NCBI GenBank assembly: GCA_019423005.1
Contig: JAHZCF010000066.1
Location: 8,358-72,357, forward strand
Length of the DNA: 64,000 bases
From: Haemophilus sp.
Lineage (GTDB): Bacteria; Pseudomonadota; Gammaproteobacteria; Enterobacterales; Pasteurellaceae
Direction: 5' to 3'
Each line of letters starts with the position of its first letter. Position 1 is the stretch's first letter. Of the stretch, positions 10,329 to 19,645 are shown in pieces. Below the pieces are notes generated by a model. It searched no databases. It was not told the DNA's origin and saw only the letters and a program-made list of their open reading frames with translations. Made by a program: the position numbers and the translations under genes.

Positions 10329-10781
10329 TTATTCCTTATCTTTTTGAGTGTTTAATACTTTCCATTTCAAGCGGTTAACTTCCACTTTACGACCTAAGCC
10401 GTTATAGAACATCATGGAAGGAATCGCGACTAAAATACCTAATGCAGTTGCTTTTAATGCAAGAGAGAGGTGCATCATAATGGCTCCCGCATCGACTTCG
10501 CCATCGCCATGACCAATTTGGAAGAAAGTTAATAAAATCCCTATTACTGTTCCTAATAAACCTACATAAGGCGCGTTGGCACCGACAGTGGAGATTACGG
10601 TCATATTACGATTTAAATCAATTTCAAGAGCGTGAATATTGGAATATTTCGCTACGTTCACACGCTTTAAAAAGAGAAAACGCTCAATCACAGCTGCGAG
10701 CATGATTACACTCATCAGAAGTAGAAGACCGATAATTATGTAATCACTATATTGTTGTAAAAAATCAAAAAGTTGTAGCAT
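10329..10781 (-). CDS. exbB: TonB system transport protein ExbB
   Basis: ExbB forms the proton channel energising TonB. The 150-residue protein starting [18 protein letters not shown] has three membrane segments, with the conserved glycine-rich [22 protein letters not shown] region. An upstream in-frame ATG at 10814 would add 11 residues, but AAGGAC lies seven bases ahead of ATG 10781, so the shorter form is preferred. It is first in the exbB-exbD-tonB operon, below a Fur-like palindrome. Confidence 0.95.
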   Translation of the reverse strand: MLQLFDFLQQYSDYIIIGLLLLMSVIMLAAVIERFLFLKRVNVAKYSNIHALEIDLNRNMTVISTVGANAPYVGLLGTVIGILLTFFQIGHGDGEVDAGAIMMHLSLALKATALGILVAIPSMMFYNGLGRKVEVNRLKWKVLNTQKDKE

Positions 10782-10820
10782 TTGATAGTCCTTGTATGGG
10801 TAATAAAAAAACATAAATTT

Positions 10821-10841
10821 AATTGAGAATGAATTTCAATT
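10821..10841. promoter_or_regulatory. candidate Fur box upstream of exbB
   Basis: The 21-base partly palindromic segment, AATTGAGAATG followed by AATTTCAATT, sits about 40 bases ahead of the exbB start and resembles the AT-rich Fur consensus. The function of the downstream operon supports iron control; binding itself is inferred. Confidence 0.5.
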
Positions 10842-10906
10842 AGATGTGAATTCTATCAAATGGAAAATAGAGCGTAAATATAAATTAAAAAAATGAGTAT
10901 TTTTTT

Positions 10907-10941
10907 AACCGCACTTTGAGATAAATCAGAAAAGTGCGGTT
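10907..10941. repeat. USS inverted pair between exbB and bcp
   Basis: Opposed uptake sequences form an 11-bp stem (10907-10917 / 10931-10941) with a 13-base loop downstream of bcp. On the minus strand A rather than T follows the stem, so termination would be weak. Confidence 0.65.
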
Positions 10942-10956
10942 GTTTTGAGAGGTGTT

Positions 10957-11424
10957 TTAAAGGGATTGTAGGTAATCTAAGACAATTTGATGATGTTCAC
11001 CTGTTTTGAATTTATCAAAAACATGCTGAATTTTGCCTTGTTCATCAATGAGAAAGGTAATACGGTGAATACCATCATAAACACGGCCCATGAATTTCTT
11101 TTCTCCCCATACACCAAATTGCTCGGCAACCTGGTGATCTTCATCAGAAAGCAAGGTGAAATTGAGCGACTTTTTCTCAACAAATTGAGCCAGTTTTTTT
11201 GGCGCATCTGTGCTGATGCCTAAAATAATCACACCTAATTTTTCTAACTCGCTTTTAGCATCACGTAAACCGCAGGCTTGAGTTGTACAGCCTGGTGTTA
11301 AGGCTTTTGGATAAAAATACACGAGTACTTTTTTGCCTTTAAAGTCGCTAAGTGAAATTGGCTGATTATCTTGATTTAAAAGGGTAAATTGCGGTGCTAA
11401 GTCACCCACTTGTAATGTTTTCAT
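10957..11424 (-). CDS. bcp: thioredoxin-dependent thiol peroxidase Bcp
   Basis: Bcp is an atypical peroxiredoxin that reduces hydrogen peroxide and organic peroxides in the cytoplasm. The 155-residue protein carries the active-site segment YFYPKALTPGCTTQACGLRD, with the peroxidatic cysteine in PGCTTQAC and the second cysteine five residues on. The N-terminal LQVGDLAPQFTLLNQD is typical. It lies between the exb operon and dapA, the order known from H. influenzae. Confidence 0.95.
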   Translation of the reverse strand: MKTLQVGDLAPQFTLLNQDNQPISLSDFKGKKVLVYFYPKALTPGCTTQACGLRDAKSELEKLGVIILGISTDAPKKLAQFVEKKSLNFTLLSDEDHQVAEQFGVWGEKKFMGRVYDGIHRITFLIDEQGKIQHVFDKFKTGEHHQIVLDYLQSL

Positions 11425-11541
11425 AAAAAATCCTTAAAAATGTAAAAAATGATTTGTAAATTCAAGCTATTTTAGCGATTATAACCAAATATTTTCAAAT
11501 GTTATTGTTAAAACGCAAAATAGATGTAAATGGAGTGCCTT

Positions 11542-12438
11542 ATGACTACGCAAACCCCCTTATTTTCAGGCAGTATTGTTGCTTTAGTAACCCCGATGGA
11601 TAACCACGGAAACATTGATTTTGAAACATTAGAAAAACTTATCGAGTTTCATATCAATGCAGGTACAGATTCAATTGTATCTGTGGGTACAACGGGAGAA
11701 TCTGCCACATTAAGCATTGAAGAAAATGTGAAGGTGGTTGAAAAGACAGTTGAGTTAGCAAAAGGACGTATTCCAATTATTGCTGGCACCGGTGCGAATG
11801 CAACGAGTGAAGCCATTGTGATGACAAAATTGCTACGAGATAGCGGAGTCGCGGGTTGCTTATCTGTTGTACCTTACTACAATAAGCCAACTCAAGAAGG
11901 CATGTTCCAACATTTTAAAGCCATTGCAGAATGCACGGATTTACCACAACTTCTTTATAATGTACCGGGTCGTACTGGTAGTGATATGAAACCTGAAACC
12001 GTGGCGCGTTTGTCTCAAATTGAGAATATTGTAGGGATTAAAGAAGCAACAGGCGATTTAACTCGCATTACAGCGATTAAAGAATTAGCCGGTAAAGATT
12101 TCATTGTATTAAGTGGAGATGATGCCACAGGGTTAGAAGCGATGAAATTAGGCGCAGAGGGGGTTATTTCTGTGACAAATAACCTTGCTGCAAAAGATAT
12201 GGCCGCGATGTGTCGCTATGCTTTAGCGGGCGATTTTGCGAAAGCGGAAGAAATTAATGCACGTTTAATGCCTTTACATCAAGATTTATTTATTGAATCA
12301 AACCCAATTCCAGTTAAATGGGCTGCATATCGTTTAGGTTTAATTAAGACTCCACACTTACGTTTACCACTTACTGTGTTAAGCGAAAGCGCTCAAGTAA
12401 AAGTAGAAGAAGCATTAAAAATTGCTGGCTTAATTTAA
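11542..12438 (+). CDS. dapA: 4-hydroxy-tetrahydrodipicolinate synthase
   Basis: DapA condenses aspartate semialdehyde and pyruvate in lysine/diaminopimelate synthesis. From ATG 11542 the protein has 298 residues and begins [19 protein letters not shown]. It has the TIM-barrel signatures [24 protein letters not shown] and NVPGRTG (with the conserved tyrosine just before), and the Schiff-base lysine in [13 protein letters not shown] six bases upstream supports this start over the in-frame ATG at 11530. bamC follows downstream, as in many gammaproteobacteria. Confidence 0.96.
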   Translation: MTTQTPLFSGSIVALVTPMDNHGNIDFETLEKLIEFHINAGTDSIVSVGTTGESATLSIEENVKVVEKTVELAKGRIPIIAGTGANATSEAIVMTKLLRDSGVAGCLSVVPYYNKPTQEGMFQHFKAIAECTDLPQLLYNVPGRTGSDMKPETVARLSQIENIVGIKEATGDLTRITAIKELAGKDFIVLSGDDATGLEAMKLGAEGVISVTNNLAAKDMAAMCRYALAGDFAKAEEINARLMPLHQDLFIESNPIPVKWAAYRLGLIKTPHLRLPLTVLSESAQVKVEEALKIAGLI

Positions 12439-12442
12439 TGAA

Positions 12443-12470
12443 TTAAAGGGTTGTTTTTACAGCCCTTTAA
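12443..12470 (+). terminator. hairpin after dapA
   Basis: A 12-bp stem with one G-T pair (12443-12454 / 12459-12470) and a T4 loop follows dapA. The tail is poor in T, so it may be only a partial terminator before bamC. Confidence 0.45.
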
Positions 12471-12540
12471 ACTTTCAGCTCTTTTATTTGTCAAAGAGCG
12501 GTCATTATTCTAATTATTTTTTATTGAAAGGATTTAAGGA

Positions 12541-13542
12541 ATGAAAAAAATCGTACTGAGTTTAGTCGCAGCAGCATTGTTATCGGCATGTTCAAACAGC
12601 GTGGAAAAAATGCAGACGGCTAATGACACTTATCAAAATTCTGATCGTGAAATACCGAGCTTTTCTCCTTTAGCAAGTGGTGGGGTAACATTGCCGCAAG
12701 CTGATCCGACTTATGAACTTCCTCAGCTTAATGCGAAAAAAGAACGCGTGGATATTCGTCCGCCTTCAACCCCATTAGCGATTATTAAAAATTCTTTAAC
12801 ACAATTTGATGGTGAACGTGCATTGATTGTTTATACGGATGCACAAGCAGAGCTTTATAATCTCAAACAAATTGAGCGTTTATTGAAAGAAGAAGGCACG
12901 AATTCAACTTTAAATGGTGCTGTATTAATTAGCGATTGGGCGCCAACGGGTCGTGCAGATGATAAAGCCAATACAGAGATCCGTTATAAAATTGAACAAG
13001 TTACGGCGCAAGATGCAAGTGCGTTAGCGGTTTCTGTAGAACAAATGCGTCGTGATGGAGTGATTTATACGCCAAATCAAGCTGATAAGCAGCGCTATGC
13101 ATCTGATCGTTTAAATCGTTTTGTTTCGGCGCTCACTAGCGCTTATAACAAGCAACAACAAGATTTAAGTAGTGCTTCTGTAGGACCTTTCCAATCTGGT
13201 TTAATTACTGATACGAATGGCAGAATGGCATTGGGTATGGATGCAAGCTTTGGTCAAGCATGGCAACGTTTAGGTTCGGCTCTACCGAAATTAGGCTTTA
13301 AAGCAACATCTGAATCTGCAGGCCGTGGTTATCGTGAATTGAAATATAAACCATTGGATAAACAAGAGTGGTTACGTTTAGGTGTGAATCCGCCTAATCT
13401 AGAAAAAGGCGTTTACCAAATGCAAATTTCTGCGGTGGGTAAACAAAGTGCGGTCGTGATCACTGATGAAGATGGCAAGGCATTACCAAATGAAGCCACT
13501 CAATCCCTCTATTCCGCGCTAGGTGTGTTACTTGCGCAATAA
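12541..13542 (+). CDS. bamC: outer membrane assembly lipoprotein BamC
   Basis: BamC is a lipoprotein subunit of the BAM outer-membrane protein insertion complex. The 333-residue precursor has a lipoprotein signal peptide ending in the lipobox LLSAC (cysteine 17). An unstructured N-terminal stretch then leads into ELPQLNAKKERVDIRPPSTP, the BamD-contacting region in this family, followed by two helix-grip domains. Placement after dapA is the classic dapA-bamC arrangement and supports the call. AAGGA lies ahead of ATG 12541. Confidence 0.9.
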   Translation: MKKIVLSLVAAALLSACSNSVEKMQTANDTYQNSDREIPSFSPLASGGVTLPQADPTYELPQLNAKKERVDIRPPSTPLAIIKNSLTQFDGERALIVYTDAQAELYNLKQIERLLKEEGTNSTLNGAVLISDWAPTGRADDKANTEIRYKIEQVTAQDASALAVSVEQMRRDGVIYTPNQADKQRYASDRLNRFVSALTSAYNKQQQDLSSASVGPFQSGLITDTNGRMALGMDASFGQAWQRLGSALPKLGFKATSESAGRGYRELKYKPLDKQEWLRLGVNPPNLEKGVYQMQISAVGKQSAVVITDEDGKALPNEATQSLYSALGVLLAQ

Positions 13543-13560
13543 TATAATAAGTCGATAAAT

Positions 13561-13592
13561 AAAAAGTGCGGTTCAATTTGACCGCACTTTTT
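13561..13592. terminator. USS-pair terminator after bamC
   Basis: Opposed uptake sequences make a 12-bp stem (13561-13572 / 13581-13592) with a T-run. It lies between convergent bamC and the 98-residue gene and can serve both. Confidence 0.8.
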
Positions 13593-13605
13593 TATTAGAA
13601 AAAAT

Positions 13606-13902
13606 TTATTCAGCTTTCACGCCTAAGTTACCCATTTTTACGCCGAGGTTACCGAGTGAAACCGGATCCAAATAATCCCCCAAGAATTTGAATAACTCGC
13701 TTAATTCTGTAAATGAGCGTTTGATTTTTACTTGATCTTCTACTTTACGCACAAATTCATAACGCACATTTTCGCCTTCAAAATAAGCCGTGAGCGTGAG
13801 ATAAATGGTTTCAAAAAAGTGGCTTTGAGCACCTTCTTCACCCGGATCACTGATACGGACATTCCAAGTATTGTTAAATAAAACTTCTGTTTTGATTGAC
13901 AT
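13606..13902 (-). CDS. conserved small protein of unknown function
   Basis: This is a 98-residue soluble protein with no signal peptide or membrane segment. It is acidic overall and beta-strand rich by inspection (TEVLFNNTWNVRIS, YLTLTAYFEGENVRYEF), with a short near-duplicate at the C-terminus (LGNLGVKMGNLGVKAE). I do not recognise the family. A GAGG-like ribosome-binding site precedes ATG 13902. It lies downstream of arfA on the same strand, separated by the arfA terminator region. Confidence 0.7.
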   Translation of the reverse strand: MSIKTEVLFNNTWNVRISDPGEEGAQSHFFETIYLTLTAYFEGENVRYEFVRKVEDQVKIKRSFTELSELFKFLGDYLDPVSLGNLGVKMGNLGVKAE

Positions 13903-13927
13903 ATAGACTTCCTCTGTTTGTTATTTT

Positions 13928-14182
13928 TTATACTGAAATTGAAACGAAAAACCCGATGATAAAATTTCTGAAATCAAAAACTTTATCATCGGGCTTTTCA
14001 AACCAATTGCTCGCATATTTTGCTTTGCGTTGGTAACTGCCTTTACCTTTACGTTTTTTCTCAACGCGTTGGCGGAATAATTTGTCGTGTAATAGTGCCA
14101 TCACGGCATTATCTTTCACGACACCTTTGGTGTGTTGATAAATGGGCTGATTTTCAACCGCACTTTTTGTTTTTTTTGTCAT
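13928..14182 (-). CDS. arfA: alternative ribosome-rescue factor ArfA
   Basis: ArfA recruits RF2 to release ribosomes stalled on non-stop mRNA when trans-translation fails. The 84-residue frame from ATG 14182 contains the family core [38 protein letters not shown]. The C-terminal hydrophobic end (FFVSISV) is encoded beyond a perfect internal terminator hairpin, so most transcripts should lack a stop codon, the known self-regulating design of ArfA. The N-terminus is longer than in E. coli: an uptake sequence is read as KSAV between the start and the core. Confidence 0.92.
   Translation of the reverse strand: MTKKTKSAVENQPIYQHTKGVVKDNAVMALLHDKLFRQRVEKKRKGKGSYQRKAKYASNWFEKPDDKVFDFRNFIIGFFVSISV
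13946..13993 (-). terminator. terminator hairpin inside arfA coding sequence
   Basis: A perfect 12-bp stem (13982-13993 / 13952-13963 read on the minus strand) followed by five T lies within the last codons of arfA, covering [17 protein letters not shown]. Termination here yields a non-stop arfA mRNA that tmRNA targets when trans-translation is active. Confidence 0.85.
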
Positions 14183-14247
14183 ATTTACCTCTAAAAAATT
14201 GCCGTGAAGTCGTTCACGGCAAGTCATTATAGCGAAAATGAATAGAA

Positions 14248-14598
14248 TTACAAAATGGTGAGTACGCTTTCAGGCGGTCGTCCAATTTTAGCTTTTTCAC
14301 CTTTTACCACAATCGGGCGTTCTAATAGGGCTGAATTTTCACTGATGGCTTTTAATAACTCATCATTAGTTAATGCAGGATTATCTAACCCTAATGATTG
14401 ATAAAGCTCATCTTTGGTACGCATCATTTTTCTGACATCATCTAATCCTAATTTATTAGCCAGTTGCTGTAATGCTTCAACAGAGTAGTGTTGTTGCAAA
14501 TAAAGTTCGATAGTTGGTTGGATGCCTTTTTCTTCTAATAAAGCTAAGGTTTCACGGCTTTTTGAACAGCGCGGATTATGATAAATCGTCACAGACAT
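14248..14598 (-). CDS. arsC: ArsC/Spx-family glutaredoxin-like arsenate reductase
   Basis: The 116-residue protein has the glutaredoxin-type ArsC fold with N-terminal active-site sequence [14 protein letters not shown] (catalytic cysteine 12), and [19 protein letters not shown] with the substrate arginine region at the C-terminus. Family members reduce arsenate with glutathione, though the chromosomal YfgD-like members, to which this is closest in length, are less well proved as arsenate enzymes. There is no ars operon nearby, so the physiological substrate is uncertain. Confidence 0.85.
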   Translation of the reverse strand: MSVTIYHNPRCSKSRETLALLEEKGIQPTIELYLQQHYSVEALQQLANKLGLDDVRKMMRTKDELYQSLGLDNPALTNDELLKAISENSALLERPIVVKGEKAKIGRPPESVLTIL

Positions 14599-14692
14599 AA
14601 CGTTTCCTTCTATTTTATGTTGAATGAGTGGATATAGGATTGATTCAAATTTTAACTTATAATGACAAAAAATACTTGTTTAGGAAGACTTT

Positions 14693-15739
14693 ATGTTAGA
14701 AATGCTAAAAAATTGGTATAGCCGTCGCTTAAGCGATCCACAGGCGATGGGGCTACTTGCCATTTTGTTGTTTGGCTTTATTGCGATTTATTTCTTTAGT
14801 GATTTAATCGCCCCGTTGCTGATTGCCATTGTATTAGCATATTTATTGGAAATGCCGATTAATTTTTTAACGAAAAAATTAAAATTTCCTCGAATGCTTG
14901 CCACGTTAATTATTTTTGGTGGCTTTCTAACCTTAGCGTTATTAATTTTCTTCGGGCTTGTACCAACATTATGGAATCAAACGATTTCCTTATTAAGCGA
15001 TTTGCCAGCTATGTTCAATAAGTTACATGAATGGTTATTAGCCCTTCCTGAGCATTATCCTGAACTCATCGATTACACCATGATTGACACCTTTTTTAGT
15101 GCGGCTCGAGCGAAGATTTTGGGCTTTGGTGAATCTGCGGTGAAATTGTCGATTACTTCATTAATGAACCTTGTATCACTGGGTATCTATGCATTTTTAG
15201 TGCCATTAATGATGTTCTTTATGCTGAAAGATAAAACAGAACTTCTTGCTGGTGTAAGCCGATTTTTGCCTAAAAACCGTCTTTTAGCGTCTAAAGTATG
15301 GAATGAGATGCAGCAACAAATTGCGAATTATATTCATGGCAAATTGTTAGAAATTTTGATTGTTGGCGTGGTGACTTATATTATCTTTTTAAGCTTTGGT
15401 TTAAATTATCCGCTGTTGCTTTCTGTTGCCGTTGGGCTTTCTGTATTAGTGCCTTATATCGGTGCGGTATTGGTGACGATTCCCGTCGCTTTAGTCGCCA
15501 TGTTCCAGTTTGGCATTTCTCCAACGTTTTGGTATTTAATTGTGGCCTTTGCGGTGAGTCAACTTCTAGATGGAAACTTGTTGGTGCCGTATTTATTCTC
15601 TGAAGTTGTTAATTTACATCCTTTAGTAATCATTATTTCAGTATTAATTTTTGGCGGATTATGGGGGTTCTGGGGCGTATTTTTCGCTATTCCATTGGCA
15701 ACGCTCGTCAAAGCTGTGCTGAATGCATTGCCAGATTAG
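14693..15739 (+). CDS. perM: AI-2E family transporter PerM
   Basis: The 348-residue inner-membrane protein has about eight hydrophobic segments and belongs to the UPF0118/AI-2E exporter family. It contains the conserved LKDKTEL loop after the fourth segment, the [14 protein letters not shown] motif, and the C-terminal [21 protein letters not shown]. Family members have been linked to autoinducer-2 or ion export, but the PerM substrate is not settled. AGGA precedes ATG 14693. A terminator shared with trmO follows. Confidence 0.85.
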   Translation: MLEMLKNWYSRRLSDPQAMGLLAILLFGFIAIYFFSDLIAPLLIAIVLAYLLEMPINFLTKKLKFPRMLATLIIFGGFLTLALLIFFGLVPTLWNQTISLLSDLPAMFNKLHEWLLALPEHYPELIDYTMIDTFFSAARAKILGFGESAVKLSITSLMNLVSLGIYAFLVPLMMFFMLKDKTELLAGVSRFLPKNRLLASKVWNEMQQQIANYIHGKLLEILIVGVVTYIIFLSFGLNYPLLLSVAVGLSVLVPYIGAVLVTIPVALVAMFQFGISPTFWYLIVAFAVSQLLDGNLLVPYLFSEVVNLHPLVIIISVLIFGGLWGFWGVFFAIPLATLVKAVLNALPD

Positions 15740-15761
15740 ACAGAATTAAAACGATAAAAAG

Positions 15762-15786
15762 AAAGCTGACGAAAGTCAGCTTTTTT
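15762..15786. terminator. bidirectional terminator between perM and trmO
   Basis: A 9-bp stem (15762-15770 / 15775-15783) with a GAAA tetraloop has T-rich tails on both sides. It overlaps the trmO stop codon at 15776-15778. Confidence 0.8.
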
Positions 15787-16513
15787 GTTCTTTTAATTTT
15801 TGGATATCCAGAATTTCGACACAATCTGTTGTCCCTGCTTTAATACGCCATTTAATATTAAATTCGTACAGACTAATACCATAAATACGATCAGTTTCTT
15901 TACCTTGTTGATAAGCGGGACGGGGATCTTGTGCGATCACTTCCGTAATAAATCTTGCTAAGTGCGGTCGGTTTTTGTGATATTTTTCAACTGCGCTTTG
16001 GGCGATTTCTGTAAATTCTACGCTTAATTTTGCAGGTGGTTTTTCTTGCGCAAAACTTGATTTTGCCTCAGGTTCGCTATCAGCGTAGGCAATATAAGGT
16101 TTAATATCAAAAATAGGTGTGCCATCGACAAGATCCACGGAACCCAAATGCAGAAAAACACGGCCATGAATGCATTCCATTTGGCGTAATTCAACTTTGG
16201 ATAAGCCTAGCGGATTAGGGCGATGCGTAGCGCGTGAAGCAAAGACACCGACACGTTGATTTCCGCCTAAACGAGGGGGGCGAACAGTAGATTGCCATTT
16301 CCCATGGGGTACTTTGTCAAATTGGAAAATAAGCCAAAGATGGCTAAATTGCTCTAATCCTCGTACAGCTTCTGGCGAATTATACGGAGGGAGCAGTTCC
16401 ACAATACCAATGCCATCCTGTACTAAATCTGGCTGTCGTGGCACCGAGAATTTTTCTTTGTAAGGCGTGTGAATCACCGCAATTGGGTGAAGCGTCAGTG
16501 TTAAATCATTCAT
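15776..16513 (-). CDS. trmO: tRNA (t6A37) N6-methyltransferase TrmO
   Basis: TrmO methylates t6A37 of ACY-decoding tRNAs with SAM. The 245-residue protein has the TsaA/YaeB signatures [20 protein letters not shown] near the N-terminus, [32 protein letters not shown] and [17 protein letters not shown]. It is transcribed divergently from menA, with only about 60 bases between start codons, so the promoters must overlap. Confidence 0.93.
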   Translation of the reverse strand: MNDLTLTLHPIAVIHTPYKEKFSVPRQPDLVQDGIGIVELLPPYNSPEAVRGLEQFSHLWLIFQFDKVPHGKWQSTVRPPRLGGNQRVGVFASRATHRPNPLGLSKVELRQMECIHGRVFLHLGSVDLVDGTPIFDIKPYIAYADSEPEAKSSFAQEKPPAKLSVEFTEIAQSAVEKYHKNRPHLARFITEVIAQDPRPAYQQGKETDRIYGISLYEFNIKWRIKAGTTDCVEILDIQKLKEQKS

Positions 16514-16574
16514 AAAAAGGCAATTTCCGTGTAGAATACGCCCTTTATTGTAATCAAAAGTGCGGTCAAAAAAA

Positions 16575-17486
16575 ATGACAAATCATAAATTGAAAATGTG
16601 GTGGGAAACCGCTCGCCCAAAAACCTTGCCTTTGGCATTAGCTTCTATTTTTACTGGTTCAGCATTGGCATATTGGGCGGATAAAGAAAGTTTTAATCTC
16701 ACCGTGATGTTACTTTGCTTGCTTACTACCATTTTATTGCAAGTACTTTCTAACTTTGCTAACGATTATGGTGATCATCAAAAAGGGTCAGATACCGAAG
16801 AACGTATTGGGCCTTTACGTGGTATTCAGCAAGGTGCAATTTCTGCGAATGAGCTTAAATGTGGCTTAATTTTAATGGCAGTGGGTTCATTTTTTTCAGG
16901 CACATTCTTAATTGGTATCGCATATCAAAGTCTCACAGATTTATTGGCCTTTGCTGGGTTGGGTATTCTTGCCATTATTGCTGCCATTACTTATACCGTA
17001 GGGGCTAAACCTTATGGTTATTTAGGTTTGGGCGATCTGTCAGTGTTGCTCTTTTTTGGACTATTAGGTGTTGGTGGAACTTATTATCTACAAACTCACA
17101 GCATTGATAGCTTAATTACTTTACCTGCGTTAGGCTCAGGTTTATTAGCAACAGCCGTTTTAAATATCAATAATTTACGTGATATTGAGCAAGATGCAAA
17201 AGTAGGAAAAAATACTTTAGTTGTACGTATGGGACCGAAGAAAGGACGTATTTATCACTGTGTTTTATTAAGCGTTGCTGCTTTATGTTATGTGCTATTT
17301 GCGGCATCAACAGCATTTAGCCCTTGGCATTTCTTATTTTTATTGGCATTTCCATTGTTATTAAAACACGCATTATTTGTTTATCGCAGCAAAGAGCCCG
17401 CAGTGTTACGTCCGATGTTAGCACAGATGTCAATGATTTCTTTATTTATCAATATCTTGTTTAGTTTAGGCTTGCTTATCGGCTAA
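16575..17486 (+). CDS. menA: 1,4-dihydroxy-2-naphthoate polyprenyltransferase
   Basis: MenA attaches the polyprenyl side chain to DHNA in the inner membrane, making demethylmenaquinone. The 303-residue UbiA-family protein shows [20 protein letters not shown], the first Asp-rich motif in [24 protein letters not shown] (quoted in part: [18 protein letters not shown]), and the second in [18 protein letters not shown]. About eight membrane segments are visible. ATG 16575 is preferred to GTG 16560; an uptake sequence (16557-16566) stands where the ribosome-binding site would be. rraA follows, as in enterics. Confidence 0.95.
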   Translation: MTNHKLKMWWETARPKTLPLALASIFTGSALAYWADKESFNLTVMLLCLLTTILLQVLSNFANDYGDHQKGSDTEERIGPLRGIQQGAISANELKCGLILMAVGSFFSGTFLIGIAYQSLTDLLAFAGLGILAIIAAITYTVGAKPYGYLGLGDLSVLLFFGLLGVGGTYYLQTHSIDSLITLPALGSGLLATAVLNINNLRDIEQDAKVGKNTLVVRMGPKKGRIYHCVLLSVAALCYVLFAASTAFSPWHFLFLLAFPLLLKHALFVYRSKEPAVLRPMLAQMSMISLFINILFSLGLLIG

Positions 17487-17531
17487 ATCGGCTTATACTA
17501 GAGAAAAAATTTTAACGACAAGGGGTACATT

Positions 17532-18032
17532 ATGTATATCGATACTTCAGAACTTTGTGATATTTATGCTGATCAAGTGGATGTGGTTGAGCCAATTTTT
17601 TCTAGCTTTGGTGGCGTCAGCAATTTCTACGGCAAAGTGACGACAGTAAAATGTTTTGAAAATAATGGATTAATTGCCGAAATTCTCGAAGAAAATGGTA
17701 ACGGCAGAGTGCTTGTCGTAGATGGCGGTGGTGCAGTACGTCGTGCTTTAATTGATGCAGAGCTTGCACAACTTGCCGCAGATAATGACTGGGCGGGCAT
17801 TATTGTTTATGGTGCCGTGCGTCAAATTCAACAACTTGAAAATATTGATATTGGTATTCATGCGCTTGCACCAATTCCAGTGGGCGCAGATGAAAATAAT
17901 CAGGGTGAAAGTGATATTCCAGTCAATTTTGGTGGTGTAACGTTCTTCCCTGAAGACTACATTTATGCCGATTTAACAGGTATTATTCTTTCACAAGAAG
18001 CATTAGATTTAGAAGACGTTGAAGAAGAATAA
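17532..18032 (+). CDS. rraA: ribonuclease E activity regulator RraA
   Basis: RraA binds RNase E and damps mRNA decay. The 166-residue protein starts [21 protein letters not shown] and has the glycine-rich [21 protein letters not shown] motif and [10 protein letters not shown], typical of the family. The acidic C-terminus (EDVEEE) is usual. It sits just after menA, the conserved menA-rraA order, and is followed by a strong USS-pair terminator. AAGGGG precedes ATG 17532. Confidence 0.95.
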   Translation: MYIDTSELCDIYADQVDVVEPIFSSFGGVSNFYGKVTTVKCFENNGLIAEILEENGNGRVLVVDGGGAVRRALIDAELAQLAADNDWAGIIVYGAVRQIQQLENIDIGIHALAPIPVGADENNQGESDIPVNFGGVTFFPEDYIYADLTGIILSQEALDLEDVEEE

Positions 18033-18054
18033 TTTTGAAATTATAGACCTTTTT

Positions 18055-18087
18055 AAAGTGCGGTTAGAAATAACCGCACTTTTTTTG
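18055..18087 (+). terminator. USS-pair terminator after rraA
   Basis: A 12-bp stem (18055-18066 / 18071-18082) made of two opposed uptake sequences with a GAAA tetraloop and a long T-run. This is the cleanest example in the window of uptake sequences serving as a terminator. Confidence 0.9.
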
Positions 18088-18195
18088 TCAAAAATTTTTT
18101 GAACAAGATCACATTTTAAACATTTGTTAGTTGAAAGTTTGTAACATTCATTTAACATCGAAAATAGTTCATCTGTAATCAGTTTGGAGGGACTC

Positions 18196-19581
18196 ATGAA
18201 CGAAACAAACACAACAAAAAATTATAAAAGTGGGATTATCTTTCTGCTGGCGATAGCCTGTTTTTTTATTTTATTAAAATCTTTACCTTTCGCACCTAAG
18301 GAAAATGCTGGTTTAGCATTATTAGCCTTTGTGGCGATTCTTTGGTTAACTGAGGCGTTACATGTCACCGTGACCGCTCTTTTGGTGCCATTACTTGCAA
18401 TTGCTCTTGATTTGGTGACAACCAAACAAGCTTTAGTGGCGTTTGCTGACCCAACCATTTTCTTATTCTTTGGTGGTTTTGCTTTAGCAACAGCTTTGCA
18501 CATACAAAAACTCGATAAAATGATTGCCAATAAAATCATGGCAATGGCGCGTGGTAATTTGTTTGTCGCTGTGATGTATCTTTTTGCTATTACCGCTTTC
18601 CTTTCCATGTGGATGAGTAACACTGCAACAGCCGCCATGATGTTACCTTTAGCAATGGGGATCTTAAGCAAACTTGATAAAGAAAAAGAACATAATACTT
18701 ATGTCTTCGTCTTATTAGGGATTGCGTATAGTGCAAGTATTGGTGGTATGGGAACATTAGTAGGTAGCCCACCAAATGCTATCGTTGCAAGTAACTTACA
18801 TTTAACTTTCTCTGATTGGTTATGGTATGGTTTACCAATTATGCTCATTTTGATGCCGTTGATGATTGGTACACTTTTCATTGTCTTTAAACCAAGACTT
18901 CATTTACATTTTGAACAAAACTTTGAACGTATTGAAATGAATGGCCAACGTGTTTTAACGCTTGTGATTTTTGGTCTCATTGCGCTTTGTTGGGTATTTA
19001 GTAGTTATATTAATCCAATCATTTCAAGTGTATTTGGTCTTGCTAAAAATATCGGTAGTTTTGATAGCGTTGTCGCATTGCTTGCTGCTGTCATTATTTG
19101 TTCAACTGGTGTGGCAAATTGGAAACAAATCCAAGAAAGCACGGACTGGGGTGTATTAATGCTTTTCGGTGGTGGCTTAACTTTAAGCGCCGTGTTAAAA
19201 GATTCTGGTGCAAGTAAAGTATTAGCTGACGGTATTGTATTCTTAGTTCAAGGACAACATTACTATCTCATTGGTTTATTGGTCGCAACCTTCATTATTT
19301 TCTTAACTGAATTTACATCCAATACTGCGAGTGCAGCATTATTAGTGCCAATCTTTATTTCTATCGCGCAATCTCTTGGTATGCCAGAAATTGGTCTTGC
19401 CTTAATCATCGGTTTAGGTGCTTCTTGTGCCTTTATGTTACCAGTGGCGACACCGCCAAATGCAATCGTATTTGGTACGGGACATGTTCGTCAGAGTGAT
19501 ATGGTGAAAGCTGGGTTTATCTTAAATATTGTGTGTATACTCGTTATCGCGACAATAGGATATTATTTCTGGTTGAATTAA
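18196..19581 (+). CDS. DASS/SLC13 family sodium-coupled carboxylate or anion transporter
   Basis: The 461-residue inner-membrane protein is of the divalent anion:sodium symporter family. It has both hallmark SNT motifs in the two repeat halves, MSNTATAAMMLP and TSNTASAALLVP, with PPNAIV after each (VGSPPNAIVASN, ATPPNAIVFG). Family members carry succinate, fumarate, citrate or sulfate with sodium; a C4-dicarboxylate substrate is plausible given fumarate respiration here, but not shown. GGAGG five to six bases before ATG 18196 fixes the start. Confidence 0.88.
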   Translation: MNETNTTKNYKSGIIFLLAIACFFILLKSLPFAPKENAGLALLAFVAILWLTEALHVTVTALLVPLLAIALDLVTTKQALVAFADPTIFLFFGGFALATALHIQKLDKMIANKIMAMARGNLFVAVMYLFAITAFLSMWMSNTATAAMMLPLAMGILSKLDKEKEHNTYVFVLLGIAYSASIGGMGTLVGSPPNAIVASNLHLTFSDWLWYGLPIMLILMPLMIGTLFIVFKPRLHLHFEQNFERIEMNGQRVLTLVIFGLIALCWVFSSYINPIISSVFGLAKNIGSFDSVVALLAAVIICSTGVANWKQIQESTDWGVLMLFGGGLTLSAVLKDSGASKVLADGIVFLVQGQHYYLIGLLVATFIIFLTEFTSNTASAALLVPIFISIAQSLGMPEIGLALIIGLGASCAFMLPVATPPNAIVFGTGHVRQSDMVKAGFILNIVCILVIATIGYYFWLN

Positions 19582-19592
19582 TCGTATAAAAG

Positions 19593-19628
19593 AAAAGGGC
19601 GCGTTGGATATCTTCAACACGCCCTTTT
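19593..19628. terminator. bidirectional terminator between the DASS transporter and plsB
   Basis: A 13-bp stem with one mismatch (arms 19593-19606 and 19615-19628) has A- and T-rich flanks and lies between two convergent genes. Confidence 0.75.
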
Positions 19629-19645
19629 ATTATTCCAAATAAAGA

